A stretch of 64,000 nucleotides of DNA from JBJYIN01 sp046237015 (GTDB taxonomy: Bacteria > Pseudomonadota > Gammaproteobacteria > Enterobacterales > Enterobacteriaceae), in assembly GCF_046237015.1 (NCBI RefSeq), contig NZ_JBJYIN010000002.1, positions 124,001 through 188,000 of the forward strand, given 5' to 3'. Positions 43,679 to 51,647 of the stretch are shown here, piece after piece. Every line of letters begins with the position of its first letter. Position 1 is the first letter of the stretch. The notes below the pieces were generated by a model, which was given only the letters and a program-made list of their open reading frames with translations, ran no database searches and was not told the DNA's origin. The position numbers and the translations under genes are program-made.

Positions 43679-43861
43679 TCATAGCCCCAAATCTTTCATG
43701 ATTTTCTTACGAAGAGGCTCAGGTATTTCTTTTGCGCCATGAAAAGGCAGAACGGATGCTTTTCCGTTTAATTTAACTTTAAGGTGGCTCCCACCTCCCG
43801 ATGCTTTAGTCAATTCTGCGCCTTGTTGCAGAAGCCAGCGTCTGAATTCAGAGTATTTCAT
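43679..43861 (-). CDS. hicA: HicA-type mRNA interferase toxin
   Basis: The 60-residue protein matches HicA in size and pattern. It begins MKYSEFRRWLLQQGAEL, has the catalytic His26 in GGGSHLKVKL, and ends EIPEPLRKKIMKDLGL. HicA toxins cleave mRNA in a translation-independent manner. The start at 43861 is preferred over a codon 15 bases upstream by similarity to E. coli HicA. The 115-bp region upstream contains inverted-repeat fragments (CAACATATAAGTTG, about 43928-43941) that may be HicB sites. The antitoxin gene lies 288 bp downstream beyond an ERIC. Confidence 0.88.
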   Translation of the reverse strand: MKYSEFRRWLLQQGAELTKASGGGSHLKVKLNGKASVLPFHGAKEIPEPLRKKIMKDLGL

Positions 43862-43976
43862 TTGGCATCCCGCCACGTTGCTCAGTTTTCACCCTATAAC
43901 TACACTAACTTATTTGTATAAAATGACAACTTATATGTTGCTTAAATAATCATTTATGTTCATTTAAAGCCTTTTA

Positions 43977-45419
43977 TCAAGGGAGCAGGAACAGCGTTGC
44001 CAGACCCAGAAAGATAAAGAAACCGCCGGTATCGGTGATGGCGGTGATCATGACGCTGGAGCCGACGGCCGGATCGCGGCCGAGTTTCATCATGATCAGC
44101 GGGATCGCGACGCCCATCAGTGCCGCAAGCAACAAATTTAGCAGAATTGCCAACATCATGACGCCGCCCATGGCGGCGCTACCATAGAGCAGGAAGGTTA
44201 CCAGGCCCATTATTGTGCCCCATATCATGCCGTTGACCAACGCAACGCCTAATTCTTTGAGCAGCAGGTAAGACTTTTTACCGTGTTCTAGCTGATGTAG
44301 CGCCAGCGCTCGCACAATCATGGTGATCGTCTGATTACCGGTATTTCCGCCAATACCGGCGACAATCGGCATGAGTGTCGCCAGCGCCACGAGGTGAGAT
44401 AGCGTGTGTTCAAACAGGCCAATAACCCGCGAGGCCACGAGAGCGGTACAAAGATTGACGGCCAGCCAGGCCCAGCGGTTACGGAACGATTTGTACACGG
44501 GGGCATAAACATCTTCAGAAGGCGTCAATCCTCCAGAGCGGCGAAGGTGGCTATCACTTTCTTTATTCACCCTGTCGACGATGTCTTCAATCGTCAGGCG
44601 ACCCATCAATTTTCCTTTGCTATCGACGACGGCGCTGGATATCAGATTGTATCGTTCAAAAGCTCCGGCGGCGTCTTCCAGTTGTTCTTCGGGTTGAAAC
44701 ATCAGTGGACGTGTTTCCATTACCGCAGACACCGGTGTTTTTGGTGAATGGAGTAAAATATCGGCCAGTGATAGTTCGCCGATCAGCGTATTTTTTCTAT
44801 CGGTCACGAACAGTTTATCGGTAGAGTCGGGAATGAATTTTCGATAACGCAGATAACGCTGGACGGCGGCGAGGGAGACATCAGCCCGGATGGTCACGAG
44901 CTTAAAATCCATCAGATAACCAATGCAATCCTTGTCGTAATGGATCGCTTCCCTGAGCTGTGCTCGCTGCTTGGCTTCTAATGCGGTCAGTATCCTGCCA
45001 AGCAGATTTCGTGGTAGACGACGCGATAACTGTGCTTGTTCATCAACATCCAGAAGACGAACCGCTCTGAGAATTGCTTTATCCGGCATGTCTTCGATTA
45101 AGTCGTCAGAAATGCTATCCGACACTTCAATTAAAACGTGCCCACGTTTTTCAATCGGGATGAGACGCCATAGGGCTAAACGCTCCTCGTATGGCAGAGA
45201 TTCTAATAAATCAGCCAGGTCAGCAGCATGGAGCTCCGTAATCAACTGGCAGATTTCAGCCGTTTGATCGAGTAATCGTTTATTTTCTTCGCCAGTCTGG
45301 TGTTCTTTTTCGATCTCATGAGATGGTCGACGGAGGATGTCGTCAACCAAGGCCTTATTTTCCAATAACAGAAGGGAAATGCGACGTCGTTGGGCGCTAA
45401 GTTTTTTTACGGTCGACAT
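43977..45419 (-). CDS. mgtE: Magnesium transporter MgtE
   Basis: The 480-residue Mg2+ channel has the cytoplasmic N domain rich in helices (ADLADLLESLPYEERLALWRLIP), a pair of CBS domains (residues ~160-285) and five C-terminal membrane helices. The pore region LMPIVAGIGGNTGNQTITMIVRAL is the family signature. High cytosolic Mg2+ closes the channel through the N and CBS domains. It lies between the hicA and YfgG-like genes on the same strand. Confidence 0.95.
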   Translation of the reverse strand: MSTVKKLSAQRRRISLLLLENKALVDDILRRPSHEIEKEHQTGEENKRLLDQTAEICQLITELHAADLADLLESLPYEERLALWRLIPIEKRGHVLIEVSDSISDDLIEDMPDKAILRAVRLLDVDEQAQLSRRLPRNLLGRILTALEAKQRAQLREAIHYDKDCIGYLMDFKLVTIRADVSLAAVQRYLRYRKFIPDSTDKLFVTDRKNTLIGELSLADILLHSPKTPVSAVMETRPLMFQPEEQLEDAAGAFERYNLISSAVVDSKGKLMGRLTIEDIVDRVNKESDSHLRRSGGLTPSEDVYAPVYKSFRNRWAWLAVNLCTALVASRVIGLFEHTLSHLVALATLMPIVAGIGGNTGNQTITMIVRALALHQLEHGKKSYLLLKELGVALVNGMIWGTIMGLVTFLLYGSAAMGGVMMLAILLNLLLAALMGVAIPLIMMKLGRDPAVGSSVMITAITDTGGFFIFLGLATLFLLP

Positions 45420-45476
45420 GGATGAGGTTCACTTTATATATTGAAATGTTTGGCCTGATGATTATTTCATGCGTTT

Positions 45477-45494
45477 GTTATACGGCGGTATAAC
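45477..45494. promoter_or_regulatory. Inverted repeat GTTATAC-N4-GTATAAC upstream of mgtE
   Basis: A perfect 7-base inverted repeat lies 58 bases before the mgtE start, followed by a third GTTATA at about 45498-45503. It could be an operator for mgtE or part of the YfgG transcript end. No regulator is known to match. Confidence 0.3.
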
Positions 45495-45641
45495 GATGTT
45501 ATAGACGCTGGATAAACGTAGCGCAAACTCAGAGGGTTAAGAAAGGCGGATGATTTATAGGCATGAGAAAGGTGCGGCACATGACAAAATTCAGGTGTCT
45601 TTACGGAGTGTCAAAATTTCGTGTTTTTACAGCGTGTAGCG

Positions 45642-45857
45642 CTATTCTTTTTGATTGATTAGCACACTGGTTGTTGGCGTAAAGGGTTGTTCAAATTGCT
45701 GCTGTTTGTCTTGGTGATGGGCAAACGCACTAATGGTGGAGTAAGCAAAGCGGCCTAAAAGAATAACAAAACTGATCAGTAATACGGCGCGAGCAATACG
45801 AGAGCCACTTCGTCGAGGGCGCATGGACATTCGTCGTTTGTGGGCAAGCGTGGACAT
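45642..45857 (-). CDS. yfgG: YfgG-like small membrane protein (DUF2633)
   Basis: The 71-residue protein has a basic N-terminus rich in Arg, a single transmembrane segment (IARAVLLISFVILLGRFAYSTI) and a short soluble tail. The RIARAVLLISFVILLGRF stretch agrees with E. coli YfgG, a small inner-membrane protein linked to nickel and cobalt tolerance. The ATG at 45857 has GGAG 11 bases upstream. In E. coli yfgG lies next to ppk-ppx; here the TRAP/lgo block separates it from ppx. Confidence 0.65.
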   Translation of the reverse strand: MSTLAHKRRMSMRPRRSGSRIARAVLLISFVILLGRFAYSTISAFAHHQDKQQQFEQPFTPTTSVLINQKE

Positions 45858-45961
45858 TACCAGTCAATCTCCAATGGAAGCGAACATTCGCTGTCTTTTA
45901 TTTATACACAAGCATCAGAATAGATCAATCATTCATTGGTTACGTTGGTGATGGCGCTATC

Positions 45962-46001
45962 AGGATAAATCACGGTGGTAACAGGCGTCGTGATTTATCC
46001 T
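45962..46001. terminator. Hairpin downstream of the TRAP permease gene
   Basis: AGGATAAATCACG (45962-45974) and CGTGATTTATCCT (45989-46001) form a perfect 13-bp stem about 30 bases after the TRAP permease stop. A T-rich tail is present only on the plus strand, so termination of the minus-strand operon may be imperfect. Confidence 0.6.
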
Positions 46002-46030
46002 TTTGTTTGATTATTTCCTCAACGAGAGTC

Positions 46031-47302
46031 TTACACCAGCCACAACGAGATTGCCGGGATATAGGTAACCAGCATCAGCATAAATAATAACGCGAATAGC
46101 AACGGCAGTGATTTTTTGAAAAACTCGCTTACCGATACCTGCGTGATATTACATACCAAGAGCATCACGGTGCCCACCGGAGGGGTAAATGCCCCGATGG
46201 AAAGGTTAAAGATCATGATGATGCCAAAATGTACCGGATCGATACCGAAGTGCTGGACGATAGGTTTTAACAAGGGGACGAGAATCAGCAGGATTGCATT
46301 CCCTTCAAGAAACATGCCCAGCGTTAGCAGCAGTATGTTGATGATCAACAAGAACATGTACTTGTTTTCTGTCAACGAGGTAACAAAATTGGCAACGGCA
46401 ACGCCTGCATGCTCCATTGAGAAGATCCAGCCCAAAGCGGCACTGGCCATAATGACCAGCATGACCGATGCCGTTGAACGAGCCGTTTCTCCCAGTGCTT
46501 TTACGACGTCTGATACTTTCATTTTACGGTAAATAAAGAAACCGATGATCAGAACGATAAACACCGCGGCGGCGCCGGCTTCCGTCGGCGTGAAGATATT
46601 GGCGCGGATACCGCCGACAACGGCCACGATCAGGAATAGCGCTGGCCAGGCTTGGCCCAACGATACCACGACCTCTTTTCCTGTCGGCCAGGTGTCACGA
46701 GAAGGTTTAAAATCCCCTTTTCTGGCAACCAGATAAACGGTAAACATCAGTACGACGGCGCAAAGCAGACCAGGCACTAAACCGGCCATAAACATCTTGC
46801 CGATAGACACGTCGGCAATCAGCCCGTAGATAATCAGTGCAATACCCGGTGGAATAATCGGCGTAACTAGCGAGCCGCCTGCGGTGATGGCCGCGGCAAA
46901 TGCCCGGTTATAGCCTTTACGTTCCATTTCCGGCACCATCATACGTGACAGCATGGCGGCATCTGCCAGGTTGGACGCGCTGACTCCACCCATCATGGTA
47001 CTGACCAGAATATTGGAAACACCTAGCCCGCCACGCATTTTCCCAACCAATACGTTGGCTATTTGCAAAATACGTTCAGCGATACCGGTGTAGCTCATTA
47101 ACGTTCCCAGCAGAATAAAGAACGGAATAGCCAGTAATGATGGGCTCTGGGTGGGCGCAATCAGGCGCTGGATGGCGATTTCCAGCGGAACCGATGAGTA
47201 GAATAAAAAGTAGGAGATAATCCCGGCGAACATCGCTAAATAGACGCGCATGTTAAGAAACAGACAGGCGATCATAATAGGAATAATTAACAACCAACTC
47301 AT
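46031..47302 (-). CDS. TRAP transporter large permease, DctM type
   Basis: The 423-residue protein with about 12 membrane helices is the large subunit of a tripartite ATP-independent periplasmic transporter. Blocks such as SYTGIAERILQIANVLVGKMRGGLGVSNILVSTMMGGVSASNLADAAML, GGSLVTPIIPPGIALIIYG and LSIGAFTPPVGTVMLLVCNI are typical of sugar-acid TRAP systems (YiaN/SiaM type). It overlaps the small subunit by 4 bp and is third in dctP-dctQ-dctM order. The neighbouring lgoD and lgoR suggest an aldonate such as L-galactonate. Confidence 0.93.
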   Translation of the reverse strand: MSWLLIIPIMIACLFLNMRVYLAMFAGIISYFLFYSSVPLEIAIQRLIAPTQSPSLLAIPFFILLGTLMSYTGIAERILQIANVLVGKMRGGLGVSNILVSTMMGGVSASNLADAAMLSRMMVPEMERKGYNRAFAAAITAGGSLVTPIIPPGIALIIYGLIADVSIGKMFMAGLVPGLLCAVVLMFTVYLVARKGDFKPSRDTWPTGKEVVVSLGQAWPALFLIVAVVGGIRANIFTPTEAGAAAVFIVLIIGFFIYRKMKVSDVVKALGETARSTASVMLVIMASAALGWIFSMEHAGVAVANFVTSLTENKYMFLLIINILLLTLGMFLEGNAILLILVPLLKPIVQHFGIDPVHFGIIMIFNLSIGAFTPPVGTVMLLVCNITQVSVSEFFKKSLPLLFALLFMLMLVTYIPAISLWLV

Positions 47303-47772
47303 GATTTTTCCTCCGGGGAGATATTCTTTTTCAGGTCGTCAATTAACCAGTACAGTGCAAAACAAGCGGTGGCGAGAGCGCCAACCGGGACGGCAAGATC
47401 GATCCAGAACCAGGAAATTTTCAGGATTTGTGTCACCTTGAATTGCGCCATTTCAGCCAAGCGATAACCTAGCCATGCCATGTACAGAAGCAGGCCGATT
47501 GAGGCAATGGAAACCAGCACGGCGACGAGTGTTTTGATTTTTACTGGCAATATATCTACAACGAACGGAATGGTTAGGTGTGCTTTTTCACGTTCGGCAA
47601 CGACGCCGCCCAGCATCACAACCCAAATCATTAAGAACCCTGACATTTCTTCGGTCCATTGTATGGGCTGCCCCATAAAATAGCGCATGAATACGCCTGC
47701 AATGGTGATGACTACCAGGATAAGCAGAGCTAAAGCGGCGCATATCTCCGCAAGCTTGCCAAAAATGCGCAT
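47299..47772 (-). CDS. TRAP transporter small permease, DctQ type
   Basis: The 157-residue protein with four membrane helices is the DctQ-type subunit. Typical are AGVFMRYFMGQPIQWTEEMSGFLMIWVVMLGG and EKAHLTIPFVVDILP. The ATG at 47772 follows AAGGAGAGG at good spacing; an in-frame start at 47817 has no such site. It overlaps the large permease gene by ATGA. Confidence 0.92.
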   Translation of the reverse strand: MRIFGKLAEICAALALLILVVITIAGVFMRYFMGQPIQWTEEMSGFLMIWVVMLGGVVAEREKAHLTIPFVVDILPVKIKTLVAVLVSIASIGLLLYMAWLGYRLAEMAQFKVTQILKISWFWIDLAVPVGALATACFALYWLIDDLKKNISPEEKS

Positions 47773-47841
47773 GAACCTCTCCTTAATGTGACGTGCCAGT
47801 CCACGGTGTAATGACACCGTGGCGGCAGAGCCTCATGTTGC

Positions 47842-48825
47842 TTATTGAAGTTGTGTTTGAATGGTGTCGTACAGGTTAGGGGACCACTCAGGGAACTGTG
47901 AGTAGACTTCCAGCGCCTTTTTACGGAAAGGTTCTACGTCAGGATAGATCACCTCAACACCTTCTTTTTCCATGTTTTTCAACATCTCGGCGTCGCGTTC
48001 CAACGTCAGTTTTTGGCTATACAAACCCGCTTCATAGCCCGTTTGATGGATCATTTCCAATTGCTCTTGTGGCAGGTTACCAAAGAAGGCTTCTCCGCCC
48101 ACCCACACAGAGGTATTGGTCAGGTAGTTCACCATCGACAGGTATTTCGCTTGCTCAAACAGTTTTTGTCCCTGTAGTACGGAGATCGGGTTTTCTACGC
48201 CATCGATCATACCTTGAGTGAGTGCCGGATAAACTTCGTTCAATGGCATCGGCGTCGGTGTGGCCCCCATCGCCTGGATAGCTTTAATCTGCATAACATT
48301 ATTGGGTACGCGGATTTTCATTCCCGCCAGATCTTCAGGCGTGCGGATAGGTTTTTTAGCGATAATCTGCCGAGTACCATAGAGGTAGTTGCTCATGACA
48401 ATATGAATGCCTTTTTTCTTCAGGGCTTCATTTTTTTGTTTGAACCAGTCACTTTCATAAATTTTGAATAGTTTCTGCGGATCGTCGGTCAGATAAGGCC
48501 CAAACAGGATGCCCAGATCGGGTTCATAATCGGCCAGAAAGGCTACGTCACTCAACGTAATGACGTTCATTCCCATCATGGCCTGTTCTGTTACGTCCTG
48601 TTTTGAACCAAGTTGAGAACTCGGGTAGAGCACCAGCGTGATTTCGCCTTTGCTACGCTCTTTTAATAAATCAGCCCAGTGTCGCATGACCAGATCCAGC
48701 GGTTCTCCTGGATTATTTTCATAAGCGACTTTAATTGACAGGGGTTTGGCTTGCGCATTAATCGGAGCCAACAGACTGAATGCCAGGGTACATACGGTGA
48801 ACAATGTTCCAATTGCTTTTATCAT
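47842..48825 (-). CDS. TRAP transporter periplasmic binding protein, DctP type
   Basis: The 327-residue protein has a signal peptide ending near NAQA(26), then a DctP domain (LSIKVAYENNPGEPLDLVMRHWADLLKERSKGEI). The conserved arginine for a substrate carboxylate should be in AGMKIRVPNNVMQIKAIQAMGATPTPMPLNEVYPALTQGMIDGVENP, the hallmark block. It is first in the TRAP operon. The operon promoter must lie in the 526-bp gap upstream. Confidence 0.93.
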   Translation of the reverse strand: MIKAIGTLFTVCTLAFSLLAPINAQAKPLSIKVAYENNPGEPLDLVMRHWADLLKERSKGEITLVLYPSSQLGSKQDVTEQAMMGMNVITLSDVAFLADYEPDLGILFGPYLTDDPQKLFKIYESDWFKQKNEALKKKGIHIVMSNYLYGTRQIIAKKPIRTPEDLAGMKIRVPNNVMQIKAIQAMGATPTPMPLNEVYPALTQGMIDGVENPISVLQGQKLFEQAKYLSMVNYLTNTSVWVGGEAFFGNLPQEQLEMIHQTGYEAGLYSQKLTLERDAEMLKNMEKEGVEVIYPDVEPFRKKALEVYSQFPEWSPNLYDTIQTQLQ

Positions 48826-49351
48826 ATCTTTATCTCTTTCCAGTGTAGAAGTTCAATCTTTCTAGAAACGTAAACAACCCTGCTGTTCCTTTTGCTGGTG
48901 GGCAGATATCCATCTACTGACATTTGCTCCATCGAAATGAGTGAGCGAATGTCACAGCATAATCCGTTGTTTTTACGATATTTTACCGAAATTATTTTAC
49001 TTTCTTATTCTGTTGCGAAAATGTGAAGATCACACAAGAGGATAATAAAAGGGAAAAATGGCGGCGTATGCTATCCATTACTGTTTTCGTGGCATAGATT
49101 GTCTTTTACTGTTTTTTATCTGATTTTAATTTTCTTTTATTTGAGATGATGGGCCGCTGGTTTTTTGGGCGAACTGATGAGATTCGTCAGTGTAAAAAGA
49201 AACGTAATAGGAAATCACAGGCTGAAAAGGGGATTAGTCGTAAGGAGAAAATAGAATTAACGTGTCAGCGAGGAAAATAATGGGCGACCGTATGATGTTA
49301 CCCCACTCGCTGGGCGGTGGGGTGATAATGGCTTTTAATGCTCAGGAGGCA
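48826..49351. other. Intergenic region upstream of the TRAP operon
   Basis: These 526 AT-rich bases between lgoD and the TRAP binding-protein gene contain no recognised gene. A perfect inverted repeat TGTGA-AGA-TCACA lies at 49022-49034. Its 3-base spacer is too short for a CRP site, but it could be an operator for the nearby GntR-type regulator. A short open frame at 49262-49459 on the plus strand overlaps the end of lgoD and looks non-coding. Confidence 0.45.
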
Positions 49352-50386
49352 TTACTCGGTATGGCTAAAAGTAATGATGCCTTTTATCAGTTCGCGGTTA
49401 TTAATAACATCCTGCTCATAAATTTCTGCCAGTGTGGAAAACGCATATTGATGCGTTAGCATCATCCCTGCGGTGATTTTACCTTCAGACATTAATTGTC
49501 CCACTTTGGCAAAATCTTCTGGCGTGGCATTGCGACTCCCCATCATTGTGGTTTCTTTCTTATGAAATTCAGGATCGGAGAACTGCAAGTCACCTTTAAA
49601 CAACCCAACAAATACGATACTGCCGCCGTGACGTATGAGATTTACCGTATTATTCATTGCATGCTGATTACCGGTGGCATCGATGACTTTCTGTGCTAAT
49701 GATCCGCCAAAAGCCGCGCGGAGTTGTGCATCGAAATCACTGATGGAGGGATCGATAACGGGTAACCCGAGATTTTTCACAACGTGTTCCCGCCGAAACG
49801 CACTGGTATCCGCGACGAGCACCTCGGCACCTTCTGCTTTGGCGATCGCTGCCGCACCCAATCCAATCGGTCCCGCGCCAACGACAAGGATCTGTTCACC
49901 CGGTTGAATATCAGCGCGACGCACTGCATGGGCGCTTATAGCAAAAGGTTCGATCAATGCTGCCGCTTGTGGGTCTATACCTTCTGCCACTAATAAATTA
50001 CTGACGGGGACGGAAATATACTCGCAGAATCCACCATCCTGATGAACGCCAATGACGGAAATGTTCTCGCAGCAGTTTGTTCGCCCACTTAAACAAGCCG
50101 GACATTTTTGACAGGCTACGTAAGGGATAATAGAAACCTGCTGACCCGGTTTTAAGTGGTTTATATTTTTACCTAAACCAACCACTTCGCCACATATTTC
50201 GTGGCCTAAAACGCGTGGATAGCTGAAAAAAGGCTGGTTTCCTCCCCAGGCGTGAATATCCGTGCCGCATATGCCGACCGTTTTTATTTTTACCAATGCT
50301 TCATTTTCACTGGGCGTCGGTATTTCTCTTTTTTTCCAGATTAATTTTTTCGGTTCCTGACAGACCAATGTATTCATTATTGACAT
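49352..50386 (-). CDS. lgoD: L-galactonate 5-dehydrogenase (zinc alcohol dehydrogenase family)
   Basis: The 344-residue enzyme closely follows E. coli LgoD (YjjN), which oxidises L-galactonate to D-tagaturonate with NAD+. The catalytic-zinc site has Cys40 in GICGTDIHAWGG and GHE at 61-63. The structural zinc cysteines are 92, 95, 98 and 106. The Rossmann motif VVGAGPIGLGAAAIAKAEGAEV is intact. The ATG at 50386 has AGGAGAG upstream; earlier in-frame codons lie in the divergent promoter region. It is divergent from lgoR and upstream of a TRAP transporter on the same strand. Confidence 0.92.
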   Translation of the reverse strand: MSIMNTLVCQEPKKLIWKKREIPTPSENEALVKIKTVGICGTDIHAWGGNQPFFSYPRVLGHEICGEVVGLGKNINHLKPGQQVSIIPYVACQKCPACLSGRTNCCENISVIGVHQDGGFCEYISVPVSNLLVAEGIDPQAAALIEPFAISAHAVRRADIQPGEQILVVGAGPIGLGAAAIAKAEGAEVLVADTSAFRREHVVKNLGLPVIDPSISDFDAQLRAAFGGSLAQKVIDATGNQHAMNNTVNLIRHGGSIVFVGLFKGDLQFSDPEFHKKETTMMGSRNATPEDFAKVGQLMSEGKITAGMMLTHQYAFSTLAEIYEQDVINNRELIKGIITFSHTE

Positions 50387-50527
50387 TGTTTTTCTCTCCT
50401 GTTTTTTTGTTGCTCCAGATATCGACGAAAAAAACAATTGCGAAGAAATTGGACACTTAAATTGTGAAACCCTGCTCATAAAAATGTTTTAAATCGGGTT
50501 TTAATAGATAAAAAACAGGAGACGCTA

Positions 50528-51442
50528 ATGAGCCGTTCGCAAAACTTACGCCACAATGTGATTAATCAGGTTATTGACGACATGACGCGTGGGCATATTC
50601 CTTCACCGCTCCCCTCGCAAAGCGCGTTGGCAGAGATGTATAACATTAGCCGTACGACCGTTCGTCATATTCTCAGCCATCTTCAGGAGAGAGGGGTGTT
50701 GACTCAGGTTAACAGGGACTATCTGATGGTACGTCGCCCCGATCGTCACGATGGATTCTCGTGCACCAGTGCCTCGCTGGATGAGCAGAGCCGTATTTTC
50801 GAACGGGCGTTTTTCTCCATGATTAACCAGAGGCAACTTTGTGTCGGTGAGTCCTTTTCAGAACTACAGTTGGCTCGTGCCGCTGGTGTCAGCCCTGTCG
50901 TGGTAAGAGAGTACTTACTAAAGTTTGGACGTTATAACCTGATTCAAAACGATAAGCGGGGTCAATGGAGCATGAGGCAGTTTGACCTGGCCTATGCCGA
51001 GCAGTTATTTGAATTACGGGAGATGTTGGAAACCCATTCACTGCAACATTTCCTTAATTTGCCAGATAACGATCCTCGCTGGTTACAGGCCAAAACATTA
51101 CTGGAGCGCCATCGTGTATTACGTGACAGCATCGGCAGCAGCTTTCGTATGTTTTCTCAGTTGGACCATGATTTTCATGCTCTTTTGCTTTCAGCAGCAG
51201 ATAATGTGTTTTTTAATCAATCGCTTGAAATCATTTCCGTCATTTTCCACTTTCACTATCAATGGGATGAAAGCGACCTTAAACAGCGTAATATTATTGC
51301 GATCGATGAGCATATGACGATTTTAAGCGCATTGATTTGTCGTAGCGATTTAGATGCAACGCTTGCGCTGCATAACCATTTAAACACGGCGAAACAATCC
51401 ATGATTCGCTCGATTAATCAGGCGGCTAAACCCATTCATTAA
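50528..51442 (+). CDS. lgoR: GntR-family regulator of L-galactonate use, LgoR
   Basis: The 304-residue protein, the same length as E. coli LgoR (YjjM), agrees with it almost throughout (SRSQNLRHNVINQVIDDMTRGHIPSPLPSQSALAEMYNISRTTVRHILSHL near the start; SLEIISVIFHFHYQWDESDLKQRNIIA near the end). It has a winged-helix domain and an FCD-type effector domain. It is divergent from lgoD across 141 bp and probably controls lgoD and the TRAP genes. Confidence 0.93.
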   Translation: MSRSQNLRHNVINQVIDDMTRGHIPSPLPSQSALAEMYNISRTTVRHILSHLQERGVLTQVNRDYLMVRRPDRHDGFSCTSASLDEQSRIFERAFFSMINQRQLCVGESFSELQLARAAGVSPVVVREYLLKFGRYNLIQNDKRGQWSMRQFDLAYAEQLFELREMLETHSLQHFLNLPDNDPRWLQAKTLLERHRVLRDSIGSSFRMFSQLDHDFHALLLSAADNVFFNQSLEIISVIFHFHYQWDESDLKQRNIIAIDEHMTILSALICRSDLDATLALHNHLNTAKQSMIRSINQAAKPIH

Positions 51443-51555
51443 AAACCGATTAAAAACATAAAATCATTATCGAAAGCGCAATTTTATAAAAGCGTGGTAT
51501 GGGGAAATCATCTCAATGATTACGATAAATTCGATGGGTGAAGTAGGGGAGTAGT

Positions 51556-51589
51556 CAACGCATAAGTAACTTGAAATAAGATGGGGATA
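51556..51589. repeat. Decayed ERIC end fragment
   Basis: CAACGCATAAGTAACTTG then AAATAAGATGGGGATA resembles the right end of the inverse ERIC at 11954-11987. No left part is present. It is a likely remnant between lgoR and ppx. Confidence 0.45.
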
Positions 51590-51602
51590 AAGGGGATATC
51601 GC

Positions 51603-51638
51603 CAACCACGCTGAGGTTACCCGACCTCAGCGTGGTTG
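51603..51638. terminator. Hairpin downstream of ppx
   Basis: CAACCACGCTGAGGT (51603-51617) and ACCTCAGCGTGGTTG (51624-51638) form a perfect 15-bp stem with a 6-base loop. It starts 10 bases beyond the ppx stop. No T-run follows in the ppx direction. Confidence 0.65.
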
Positions 51639-51647
51639 ACCGATTGA

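Noticed and set aside
49262..49459. 65-codon plus-strand frame upstream of the TRAP operon
   Set aside because: It runs into the 3' end of lgoD on the opposite strand and has no convincing family match.
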